This document shows positions 46,327 through 55,315 of a DNA stretch of 64,000 nt, in pieces. How positions within the stretch are numbered: position 1 is the stretch's first letter; every line of letters starts with the position of its first letter. The notes under the pieces are model-generated. The model was given only the letters and a program-made list of their open reading frames with translations. It was not told the origin of the DNA and did not search any database. A program made the position numbers and the translations under genes. The stretch lies in assembly GCF_900187015.1 (NCBI RefSeq), contig NZ_LT906479.1:4092001-4156000 (forward strand), read 5' to 3'. Source of the stretch: Serratia ficaria. GTDB taxonomy: Bacteria; Pseudomonadota; Gammaproteobacteria; Enterobacterales; Enterobacteriaceae.

Positions 46327-48675
46327 CTAGTTAACCCACTCGATGGTCACCAGCCGGCTGTCGGCCCGGCCGCGATCGTCCACCGCCCGGATGCGGTACC
46401 GCCCGTTGTTGACCGGCCGCCAGTCGATGGCCTTTTTGCTGGCGCTGCTGCCGAGATAGATATCGTCGACAAACCAGTACAGCGTTTTGCTGTCGGCGTC
46501 GGTCACCGCATTGAAGGCGATCTTGTCGCGCCCCTGCTGCGACTGGCGCAGGGTATAGGTGGTGTTCTTGAGCGGCGAGGTGATGCGCGGCGGGTTGCCG
46601 CCGACGGCGATGCCGTTATCCCTGCAGCGATTGAGCGGCGGCGCGCGCTTCGGCAAGCCGGCCTGGGCGAAAACGTTGGCCAGATCGGAAGGCCAGAACT
46701 CAAACACCTCGGTGCGAGTTTCGGCCGGATCATAGGGCGGGCAGGCGACTTCGCCGCTGTGAATATCCAGCACCACCGGGCGATAAACGCTGTCGACCTT
46801 GATCGGCGACTTGCCGGGAATGAACCAGGTTTTGCCCTTCTGCCGGCACCAGGGGGTAGGCAGATCGCCGCTGGCCAGGCAGATATCCACCCGCCGCAGC
46901 CGCTTCGGCCAGGCGTGCTTCGGCTCCTGCAGGGCCGGATCGCTGGCGTTCACGCTGTCGACGATGTTGAAAAACAGCGGAGCGGCCGCCTCGGCGCCGA
47001 CCAGCGCGTTGTTGCCCCGGCTATCGAAGTTGCCCTCCCACACCACCAGCACATAGGGTCCGAAAATCCCCACGCTCCAGGCATCGCGAAATCCCCAGGA
47101 GGTGCCGGTTTTCCAATACACCGGCAGCGACGACGAGCGCTGCGCCAGGGTATCGCCCGGCCGCCGATGCTGACGCAGCATGTCCAGCGTAATGAAGCTG
47201 GCCTCTTCGCTGAGCAGGCGCACCGGCGGCGTCTGCGCCTCGCCGCGCAGCATGCGTAACGGGCGCAGCTCGCCGCGGTTGGCCAGCAGCGCGTACAGCT
47301 TCGCCAGCTCCTGCGCCGTCACCTCGCCGCCGCCCAGCACCAGCGAGAGCCCATAGTGATTCTCGCTGGCCATATTGGCGACGCCGGCCAGGCGCAGAAA
47401 CTGATAAAAGGTCGGCTGCCGCAGCTGCGACGCCACGTAAACCGCGGGAATATTGCGGCTGAAGTTCAACGCGTCGGTGGCGGTTACCGGCCCGAGGAAG
47501 CGCCGGTCAAAATTTTCCGGCGCGTAGGCGCCGAATGACGAGGGCACGTCTTTCAGGATGGTCATCGGATGCAGCACGCCCTGCTCCATGCCCAGCGCAT
47601 AGATAAAGGGCTTCAGCGTCGAACCGGGAGACCGCTTGGCGTTGGTGCCGTTCACCTGCCCCTGGATCGGGCGGTTGTAATAATCGGCCGATCCCACCAG
47701 CGCCCTCACCCCCATGTCGCGGCTGTCTACCAGCAACACCGCGGCGTTGTGAATCCCCCGGCTTTGGTTGCGGGCGATGAAGGCGTCCACCTGCCGTTCG
47801 ACCAAGCGTTGAAGCCGCGCATCCAGCTGGGTGTCGACGCGGGTATCCCGCCGGACCAGCTGCTGGGTCTGCCGCCGCAGCTGTTCGATAAAATGCGGCG
47901 CGATATAAGGCATCTGCTCGGGCTGGCGCAGCGCCAACGGCAGCCGAAACAGCGCCCGCTGGCTGCCGTCGGTGGCGTAGACGTTCTGCCAGCGCTGGAA
48001 CAGGCGGCTGCGCGCCTGCGTCAGCGCAATCCCCAGCACGCCGGTTTTCGGCGCCAGGCGGTAGCTTGGCGACTGCGGCAGGACGGCCAGCGTCAGCGCC
48101 TCGGGCAGGGTCAGATCCCGCGGCGCCTTGCCGAAATAGATCAGGCTGGCGGCGCCGATGCTTTCGATATTGCGGCCGTAGGGGGCGTAATTCAGATAGG
48201 CTTCCAGAATGTCGCGTTTGGAATAGCTCAGCTCCAGCTGTATGGCGCGCAGCACCTGCAGCAGTTTGCCCCCCGGCGTGCGGGTGTTGAGATGCCAGCG
48301 CATGCGCGCCAGCTGCATGCTGATGGTCGAACCGCCCTGCATCTTGCCGCCGGCGACGTAGCTGCGCCAAAAGCCGCGCATCAGGCCGATCGGGTTGAAT
48401 CCGGGGTTGTAGTAGAACCAGCGGTCTTCGTGCAGCAACAGCCCGCGCACCGCCAGCGGTGACACCGCGTCGAGCGGCGTCCACAGACGATAGCGTTCGT
48501 CGTTGGCCAGGGTGATGCGCAGCAGGGCGCCGTGACGATCGTAATAAACGGATGACAGGGGCAGGCCCCGAGACAGCGGCGGATGCGGCCATAGCCGAAT
48601 GGCGGCCAGCGTCAGCGCCAACAAAAATACCGCCATCAGGCCGTTTTGCAGCCAGGGTGTTTTCAGGATTTTCAT
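46327..48675 (-). CDS. pbpC: Penicillin-binding protein 1C (bifunctional)
   Basis: PbpC is a class A PBP with an N-terminal membrane anchor (about 8-28). The GT51 glycosyltransferase domain follows (LLHEDRWFYYNPGFNP; GGSTISMQLARMRWHL). The transpeptidase has SxxK at Ser352-Lys355 (SPGSTLKPF) and KTGT at 522-525, and a C-terminal BiPBP_C domain (about 690-780) ends the protein. The 782 residues compare with 770 in E. coli. Its exact role in peptidoglycan synthesis is debated. It lies 49 bases downstream of the macroglobulin gene, the conserved bacterial pairing proposed to repair wall and block intruding proteases. Confidence 0.95.
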   Translation of the reverse strand: MKILKTPWLQNGLMAVFLLALTLAAIRLWPHPPLSRGLPLSSVYYDRHGALLRITLANDERYRLWTPLDAVSPLAVRGLLLHEDRWFYYNPGFNPIGLMRGFWRSYVAGGKMQGGSTISMQLARMRWHLNTRTPGGKLLQVLRAIQLELSYSKRDILEAYLNYAPYGRNIESIGAASLIYFGKAPRDLTLPEALTLAVLPQSPSYRLAPKTGVLGIALTQARSRLFQRWQNVYATDGSQRALFRLPLALRQPEQMPYIAPHFIEQLRRQTQQLVRRDTRVDTQLDARLQRLVERQVDAFIARNQSRGIHNAAVLLVDSRDMGVRALVGSADYYNRPIQGQVNGTNAKRSPGSTLKPFIYALGMEQGVLHPMTILKDVPSSFGAYAPENFDRRFLGPVTATDALNFSRNIPAVYVASQLRQPTFYQFLRLAGVANMASENHYGLSLVLGGGEVTAQELAKLYALLANRGELRPLRMLRGEAQTPPVRLLSEEASFITLDMLRQHRRPGDTLAQRSSSLPVYWKTGTSWGFRDAWSVGIFGPYVLVVWEGNFDSRGNNALVGAEAAAPLFFNIVDSVNASDPALQEPKHAWPKRLRRVDICLASGDLPTPWCRQKGKTWFIPGKSPIKVDSVYRPVVLDIHSGEVACPPYDPAETRTEVFEFWPSDLANVFAQAGLPKRAPPLNRCRDNGIAVGGNPPRITSPLKNTTYTLRQSQQGRDKIAFNAVTDADSKTLYWFVDDIYLGSSASKKAIDWRPVNNGRYRIRAVDDRGRADSRLVTIEWVN

Positions 48676-48724
48676 GCGTTCTCACTGCCCCGGCGCCAGA
48701 CGCTTGCCTGGCGCCGATCGCCGC

Positions 48725-51700
48725 CTAGGGGTTGTCAGCCGGCACCACCACCAGCTTACCGCTGCCGACCGACATGGCCTGCACTTCACGATCGTACATG
48801 GCTTCGCCGTAGGCCGGCGGAATAACAAAGCTGCCGGTATTGGTGGCCTTGATCTGATAAACGAACTCCTGCACCTCGGTGCCGGCGCTGCCGTAAATGA
48901 TCACCCGGTCTTCGCGGATATCGCTGTAGTCCGGCGCCCAGCTGGAGCCCGCGGCGGCCAACGGCGACCGCCAGCCGCCGGCCGCGTCGCCTTCGCCCTC
49001 TTCGCCGCCCGCCTCCGGCGGCGTTTGCTGCACCACTTCGAACCCGCCCGGCAGCAGATCCACGATCGCCAGATTGCTCTGCCCCTCTTTGGCATTGGCG
49101 CGGATTTTCAGATGCACGTTGACCTTCTGCCCCAGCCGGACCTGCGCCAAGGGTTTGCCCTGCTCATCGGTGTAATCTCGGGTGATCTCCAGGCCGCGCG
49201 ACAGCGCCTTCTGCGGTGCCGCCAGGTCATAACCCGACTGCGTCACCACGTACCAGGCCGGCGCATCGCCCTCGTTGCTGAAGCGCAGCGCGGCGGCGTC
49301 AGCGGTAAACCGCCCCTGAGCGAACAGCCCCTGCAGCGCCGCAATGCCCCGCGGCTGGCCGCCCCGATCGAGTTGGGCGATGCCCAGCGCGCCTCCGGCG
49401 GCAGGCTGCGCCGTCACCTGGGCCGAATAGCTCTCCAGCGCCAGGATGCTCATCGCCGAGGAATAGGTGGTGTAGCGCTCTTCTTTCAACGCCCGCACCA
49501 TGTTCTCCAACACCTGCGGCGGGATCGACGCCACCTTCTCCGGGAAGTGGCGGGTAATCAAATAGAGCCGCGTCGCATCCTGCACCAGCGGATCGAAATA
49601 GTTCTGCGTCCACCAGGCCTGGTCATAGGCCTTGCTCAGCTGCTGCCAGCTCGGCTGCAGCAACGCGGCCGCCTCGTCATCCATCTTCAGCAACCGATAG
49701 GATGACGCCAGATACAGCGCGCTCAGGTCGGTTTTCCAGTGGTCCGGATAGCGTTTTTGCAGCGTATCCTGCACCGCGGCCAGCGAGTTGGTGGTCACTT
49801 CCCCCTGGCGCGTCAGCAGATAGACAGCCCAGCTGCGCAGACGCAGCAGGTACAGATCGTCAAAGCCGCTGGCCGCCAGCTCGCGCAGCGCGCCGTTGGC
49901 TTCGTCGAGCATGCCCTCCGGCAGCGCATAGCCGGCCTCTTTCGCCTCCAGCAGGTACTGCACCACATAAGGCGTGACGAAAGGATCGGCGTCCGGCGAT
50001 GACCGCCAGGCGCCGATCGCCCCGCTGTCATTCTGGCGCGAGCGCAGCACGCCAAGCAGAGTATTCAGCTGTTTGCCGACCTCCGCCTGGCTCAGCCCGC
50101 TCTGCATTTCCGGATGGCGGCTCTGCAGCATCAGCGGGATGGCGCGGCTGACGATCTGTTCCGAGCAATAATAGGGGTAATCCGCCAGGTACTGCGCCAG
50201 CCCGCGGGTCAGCACCAGCGGCGAATGGGATACCGCCGCCCGGCGCTGCGCATAGGCGTCGAACATCTGGCGCAGGCCGTCGACCTTCTGGCTGGCGCCG
50301 CTCATCCGTCCCATCACCGACTGGGTGCGATACGGCATCGCCGGGCGCACCGAGGTGCTGATGGTGCGGCGGCTGGCTTTGTCGCCGTAGCGCGCGTCGA
50401 ACACCAGGGGCGCGTCCCCCAGTGCGGCCCTGGCGCGCAGGCGGAAGTTGACCACCCCCTCGCGTTTTTCCGCCAGCGTCAGGCTTTGCGCGGCGTTGCC
50501 CACCACCTCCAGCTGCGGCGGCGGCGTCAGCTGAAGGTTCACCGCGACCGATTGGCCATTCAGCCCTTCAAGGTTGTTGCTGACGCCCACGCTGACGTCG
50601 AACTCATCGCCGGGCGCGACCATCGCCGGCACGTTTGGCGTCATGATGAAATTATCGCGCACCGTCGCCGCGGTTTGCGCCTTGCCGATTTTGTCCGGCG
50701 TCGCCGAGATCGCCATCACGCGGATTTTACCGTTGAAGTAATCCGGCACCGGATACACGAACTGTTTCTCGCCGTTCACTTCGCCGATGCCGGACCAGTA
50801 GGCCACCGGCTTGTCGCGCTTGCGTTTGAACGGGTTCAGGTTGAGATCCAGCCCTTCGCCGCCATCGCCGCCCGGCGCCGCCGTCAGCGCCATCAGCTTG
50901 CTGAACTCCGGCAGGATCAGGTCGAGGATCTGCGAGCTGCTCACGCTCAGTTCGCGTTTGCTGAAGAAGAACTCCAGCGGATCTTTCAGCCGGTAGCGGG
51001 CAACCTGCAGGATGCCCTCGTCGACGGCGAACAGCGCCACCTGCTGCGGGCCGTCGGTTTTCACCGTCATCGTCAGGTTTTCACCCGGTTTGATCACCGC
51101 CGGCGCCGTTATCTCCAGCCCGTTCTGCCGCGCGCGGGTGCTGATTTTGAACGGCATGACGCCGTAGCTCAGCGGGCTCATGAAGATCTCTCTGGAGTTG
51201 ACGTCGCGCACGAACTGCACGTTAACGTAACCGTTGCCCTCCATGCCGGCCGGCAGGCGAATTTTCTGCACCGAGCTGGTGGTGTCGGTGTGGAACCACT
51301 GCCAGGCGTAAACCCGATCCTTTTCGATGGTGATCAGGCCGCTGCCGGTATAAGGGGCGGTGATCGCCACCTCTATCTCGTCACCGGGCTGGTATTCCGC
51401 CCGGTTCAGCTTCAGCTTCAGTTCGGCGTTGCGGTCCAGCGAGCGGCTGAGGTTGGCGTTGCCGGCCACGCTGTAGGCGACGCGGTTCAGCGTCTTGCCC
51501 TGCGCATCCTCGACCGCCAACACGAAATCGCCCGGCTTATCGGTGGCGAGCCGCAGGTCGTTGCCCCGTTCGCTCAGCGCCAGCGGCTGCTCCGACAGCG
51601 GAATTTCCTTCATCTTCGACTGGTATTTGTAAACGCCCGAATCCTGCCTGGTCAGCACGGAAATGTACTTCTGTTCGATCAGCACCCGCTTCAGGCCCGG

Positions 51701-54679
51701 CAAGGCGATCTGTTTCAGCGTCGGATCTATGGCGATCACGTTCAGGTGGCGCACCGCATCGCGGTTGATGTAGCCCAAATCGCCGTCGGCCTTCACGCCC
51801 ACCAGATAATCATAAGGGGAGACCAGCGTCCGGGCGGTGGCCGCCACCGAGCGCCCGCCGCCGGCGACAAAGGCTTCCGACAGCAGCTGCAGCTGGTAAG
51901 TGGCGTCGCCATAGGACTTCAGGTCCAGCGGAATATTGGCCGTTCCCCGCTCATCGGTGGTGCGGTCTTCCAGCTCGGTTTCGAAGCCGTCGTTGTTGCG
52001 GCGGTTTTCGTAGAAGGCGTAATCAGGGTAGCGATCGAAGCTCGGGTACGTCGGCCGCAGCGTCAGCTTCGAGGTCACCCGACGATCCTGCGCCGGGGTG
52101 CCGAACAGGTTCTGCACGTCGATGCCGGCCTGCAGCTCCGAAGGTTTCACCCAGCCCTGCCGGCGATCCGGCGTCAGTTCCAGCTTCACCTTCAGTTGAT
52201 CCGGTTCGAACTCTTTCACGTTGACTGAGGTATGGCCCAGCAGCGTCGAGGTGTCGTTGTTCTTGCCGATCAGGTACAGATAGACGTTCCACTCGCCGGT
52301 CGGCGAATTTTCATCGGTGGCATAGCTCAGCTCATTGAACCCGCTGGCGCCGAGGGTCAACGGCAGCGTGGCCATCAGCTTGTCGCGCGGATCGCGCACC
52401 TCGGCGCGCACCGGCACGCCGGCCAGCCCCAGGCTCCAGTCGGCGGCGCGGGTGATCAAACCGATATTGAAGGTATCGCCCGGGCGGTAAACGCCCCGAT
52501 CGGAGAACAGGTAGCTGCCGAGCGCGCGCGGATCGGTCGGCGTTTCTTCGCCGGCAACGTCGAAACGCGAGAAGTCCAGCCCGCGATCGTGATAACCGCC
52601 GGTCGGCAGGAAGGAGACATCCCCCTCTTTCTCCACCAGGAACATCACCGGCTGGCGCTCATGGGTATAGACATCCAGCGCCGGGAAACGCACGTGGCCA
52701 TTGGCGTCGGTCGTCCGGTTGAGCAAAGCGACGCCGTTTTTGGCGATCACCGACACCTTCGCGTTGCCGACCGGCGCGCCGCTGTGGATCGACTGTACGA
52801 ATACATCGTGCGTTTTATCCTGCGAACGTTTGGCGACGATGCCCAAATCGGTCACCACCACAAAACGCGAATCGCCCACCGGGGCCGCGTCGTCGCCCTC
52901 TTCCTGCCGTTCGGCGTCTTCTTCCGCCTCCGGCTTCTGGTTCGGCTGCCATTCGGACAGCGTCAGCAGGAACACGCCGCGGTGGGAATCCGGGTTGGTG
53001 GACAGATAGCGCGAGAGGTCGATGCCCCGGTAATTCGCCTCGCCCGGGCGATCGTTATTGAGCGCCGTCTGGTATTTGAAATGCTCGGTGAAGTATTGGT
53101 CATTGAGCCGGTTAAATTCCGCGGAGGAGTATTCGCGGCTTTTCAAGGAAACGATGTGCTGCAGCTGGCTCGGGATCACCCGCTTGATGTCCAGCCGCAG
53201 CCCGGCCACGTTGCGCGCCGCCACGCTGATTTGCTTGTCGCCGTTAACCGACAGCAGCGAGCCCTGCGACATGAACCGCAGCGATTTCGGGAATTCCGGC
53301 ACCTCGACCACGCGATAGGCCTTTTTCGGCATTTTGTAGCCGCCCGAAGAGACCAGCTGATTGTCGATCTCGATCAGCATAAAGCGGTGCGCCGGCGCGT
53401 CGAACCTGAAGCTGAACTGCGGCTGATAGGCCTCTTCCGCCTCGTTAAGCGTCAGGGGCAGCGGCGTCGACTGCGCCAGCACGTTTTTGGCGACGCTGTC
53501 GGTATCCCACTGATGGAAATCATCCGCATCCCCGGCCGCCGCGGGATCGTTGGGATCGTGCTGCGGCAGCAGCCAGGCTTTGACGCCGCGCGCCAGCGCC
53601 TTATCCTTCACCGCATCGCTGAAAACGAGGATCAGGGCGCGTTGCCCTTTGGCGCCATCGGCATCCACCACCTGAGCGCTGACGTCGTTCAGCGCCAGGC
53701 TGTACAGGTTCGGCACCGCCACCCAGTTGCTCTTCGCTTCGCCGACGGCGTTGGCGGGCACCGTCGCTTTGACGCCCTGGCCGACGGTCAGATGCACCGC
53801 CCCGCCCTGATCCAGCGCCTGCAGCGGTTCGGAGTGGACCCAGGCATTCAATTTTTTCTCATCGTAAACCAGCGAGAAATTGAGCTTTTTCTCCGACGCG
53901 GCGTTGCCTTCTTTCAGCCCCAGCGAGACCTGTTTTTCAAAGCTGGCGACATCCACCGGCGCATTGAACTTCAGGTTGAAGATGGCGCTGCGCTTTTGCG
54001 GATCCTGCGGATCACGGTAATACTCGGCCTGCCCCAGGCGGTAGTCGAAGGCCGGCACCTTGAAGGTATAACGGGTCGTGGCGAGTTTGATCTGCGGCGC
54101 CAGCAACGTGGCGGGATCGAGGTTGACTTCGTATTGCGCGCCCATCGGCAACGGTTTTTTCGGCGTGAAGACCAGGGTCCAGCCGTTGCTCCAGCGCCAC
54201 TGGCCTTCAGCGGCCGGCTTGAGCCGGATCCCCTGGCTGACCGCCTTGCCCACCCCGGTCAGCGGCGCCGCCGAGTTGCTGAACGCCAGGCTCATCGCCT
54301 GCGGCGACAGCGTCTGCGCGGCGTAATCAACCGGCTCGGGATTGGCAACCTGCACGCTGGTTTGCTGATACGCCAGCGGCGCCGGCTCGATCGGCTGCGG
54401 CCGATTCTGCCACCAGTGCCAGCCGTAAAAGGCGCCGCCCGCGGCGCACAGCAACAGCAGCAACGCCAGGCTGATGGCCTTCGGGTGTTGGTCCACCCCG
54501 CTTTCCAGCCGCGCAAAGGCCCGCGGCAGCGCCCCCCACCAGGCCGGCGCGCGCCAGTCGATATTGCCGACCAAGGGCCGCAACAGCCGCCCCAGCAGCG
54601 CCAACGCCAGCGCCAACAGGCGAAACGCGGCTTTTACCAGAGTAAAAGGCAGACGAAGGACAAACCTTAATAAATCCAT
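48725..54679 (-). CDS. Bacterial alpha-2-macroglobulin (thioester type), membrane anchored
   Basis: This is a very large periplasmic protease trap of 1984 residues. The thioester motif CSEQ is at 1505-1508 (YYCSEQIVSR), so the protein can crosslink proteases that cut its bait region. Multiple beta-sandwich macroglobulin domains precede it, including a GVYRPGDTFNIGLITR segment typical of A2M_N, and the helical thioester domain follows. The N-terminus lacks a lipobox: a hydrophobic/amphipathic stretch (about 4-38) is followed by a clear membrane helix (about 68-87), unlike the lipoprotein YfhM of E. coli (about 1653 aa). The pairing with pbpC supports the YfhM-type role. Start ATG 54679 has a weakly spaced AAGG. 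Confidence 0.9.
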   Translation of the reverse strand: MDLLRFVLRLPFTLVKAAFRLLALALALLGRLLRPLVGNIDWRAPAWWGALPRAFARLESGVDQHPKAISLALLLLLCAAGGAFYGWHWWQNRPQPIEPAPLAYQQTSVQVANPEPVDYAAQTLSPQAMSLAFSNSAAPLTGVGKAVSQGIRLKPAAEGQWRWSNGWTLVFTPKKPLPMGAQYEVNLDPATLLAPQIKLATTRYTFKVPAFDYRLGQAEYYRDPQDPQKRSAIFNLKFNAPVDVASFEKQVSLGLKEGNAASEKKLNFSLVYDEKKLNAWVHSEPLQALDQGGAVHLTVGQGVKATVPANAVGEAKSNWVAVPNLYSLALNDVSAQVVDADGAKGQRALILVFSDAVKDKALARGVKAWLLPQHDPNDPAAAGDADDFHQWDTDSVAKNVLAQSTPLPLTLNEAEEAYQPQFSFRFDAPAHRFMLIEIDNQLVSSGGYKMPKKAYRVVEVPEFPKSLRFMSQGSLLSVNGDKQISVAARNVAGLRLDIKRVIPSQLQHIVSLKSREYSSAEFNRLNDQYFTEHFKYQTALNNDRPGEANYRGIDLSRYLSTNPDSHRGVFLLTLSEWQPNQKPEAEEDAERQEEGDDAAPVGDSRFVVVTDLGIVAKRSQDKTHDVFVQSIHSGAPVGNAKVSVIAKNGVALLNRTTDANGHVRFPALDVYTHERQPVMFLVEKEGDVSFLPTGGYHDRGLDFSRFDVAGEETPTDPRALGSYLFSDRGVYRPGDTFNIGLITRAADWSLGLAGVPVRAEVRDPRDKLMATLPLTLGASGFNELSYATDENSPTGEWNVYLYLIGKNNDTSTLLGHTSVNVKEFEPDQLKVKLELTPDRRQGWVKPSELQAGIDVQNLFGTPAQDRRVTSKLTLRPTYPSFDRYPDYAFYENRRNNDGFETELEDRTTDERGTANIPLDLKSYGDATYQLQLLSEAFVAGGGRSVAATARTLVSPYDYLVGVKADGDLGYINRDAVRHLNVIAIDPTLKQIALPGLKRVLIEQKYISVLTRQDSGVYKYQSKMKEIPLSEQPLALSERGNDLRLATDKPGDFVLAVEDAQGKTLNRVAYSVAGNANLSRSLDRNAELKLKLNRAEYQPGDEIEVAITAPYTGSGLITIEKDRVYAWQWFHTDTTSSVQKIRLPAGMEGNGYVNVQFVRDVNSREIFMSPLSYGVMPFKISTRARQNGLEITAPAVIKPGENLTMTVKTDGPQQVALFAVDEGILQVARYRLKDPLEFFFSKRELSVSSSQILDLILPEFSKLMALTAAPGGDGGEGLDLNLNPFKRKRDKPVAYWSGIGEVNGEKQFVYPVPDYFNGKIRVMAISATPDKIGKAQTAATVRDNFIMTPNVPAMVAPGDEFDVSVGVSNNLEGLNGQSVAVNLQLTPPPQLEVVGNAAQSLTLAEKREGVVNFRLRARAALGDAPLVFDARYGDKASRRTISTSVRPAMPYRTQSVMGRMSGASQKVDGLRQMFDAYAQRRAAVSHSPLVLTRGLAQYLADYPYYCSEQIVSRAIPLMLQSRHPEMQSGLSQAEVGKQLNTLLGVLRSRQNDSGAIGAWRSSPDADPFVTPYVVQYLLEAKEAGYALPEGMLDEANGALRELAASGFDDLYLLRLRSWAVYLLTRQGEVTTNSLAAVQDTLQKRYPDHWKTDLSALYLASSYRLLKMDDEAAALLQPSWQQLSKAYDQAWWTQNYFDPLVQDATRLYLITRHFPEKVASIPPQVLENMVRALKEERYTTYSSAMSILALESYSAQVTAQPAAGGALGIAQLDRGGQPRGIAALQGLFAQGRFTADAAALRFSNEGDAPAWYVVTQSGYDLAAPQKALSRGLEITRDYTDEQGKPLAQVRLGQKVNVHLKIRANAKEGQSNLAIVDLLPGGFEVVQQTPPEAGGEEGEGDAAGGWRSPLAAAGSSWAPDYSDIREDRVIIYGSAGTEVQEFVYQIKATNTGSFVIPPAYGEAMYDREVQAMSVGSGKLVVVPADNP

Positions 54680-54811
54680 TATTGCAGCACCTTATCATCC
54701 TTTACAGATCCCCGAGCCATCGGGTCCGAAAGACGCCGCCGAATGCCTGTCCTGGCGTCTGCGTACTACATTACTATGCCGGCTGGTGAAAAAACGCGAC
54801 TGCCCGCCGGA

Positions 54812-55138
54812 TCAGGCGTCTTTATTCAACATCAGGTCCAGCCGCTGCAGCAGCACCAACAGCGGCAGGCAGTTCGGATCGTTGTCCTTCAGCGCCAGTT
54901 CAAAATACGGCGTGAGGGCGAAACGCGTCGGCAACGGCGCCTCGGCATCCAGCAGCGCGTGCATGCGCGGCAAAAACACCCACTGCAGCCAGGCTTCGGC
55001 CGGCATGGTGTCGACGCAGAAGGGTTCGGGGCTGGCGAGCGCCTCAGGCTCAGGCGACGCGGCCTGCCACAGGCCCAAATCACGCATGGATTGTTCAATC
55101 GCCTGCAAACTGTGGCGAACCTGATTATGTATACTCAT
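54812..55138 (-). CDS. yqcC: YqcC family protein
   Basis: YqcC is a conserved small protein of unknown function with a four-helix-type fold. The 108-residue product has the family core FCVDTMPAEAWLQWVFLPRMHALLD and closely resembles E. coli YqcC (109 aa). The start is ATG at 55138: GGGA sits 6 bases before it, whereas the ATG at 55144 directly abuts GGGA. It is separated from truC by pbpC and the macroglobulin gene, which is unusual against E. coli. Confidence 0.88.
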   Translation of the reverse strand: MSIHNQVRHSLQAIEQSMRDLGLWQAASPEPEALASPEPFCVDTMPAEAWLQWVFLPRMHALLDAEAPLPTRFALTPYFELALKDNDPNCLPLLVLLQRLDLMLNKDA

Positions 55139-55315
55139 CTGCATTCCCGATCTATTTTCATCATGATGTTCAGCCGCATGGCTGAAAGGCGGCAAAGCAT
55201 AGCATTTTTATAGCCTAAATTCGGCTGACGTGACGCTCGCGGCGGTTTTTATCTGGTGGCGCCCGCCGACCCACGGCACAATAAGCCCACCGAATACTCC
55301 ATACAGATTAGACAG

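Noticed and set aside
52232..54670. Very long open frame (812 codons) antisense to the macroglobulin gene
   Set aside because: High-GC coding DNA with strong third-position bias commonly leaves long antisense frames; composition is Arg/Gln/His-rich with no family match. The same applies to long frames opposite metN (7382-8899), proS (11238-13040), bamA (30163-31635) and glnD (41065-42504).
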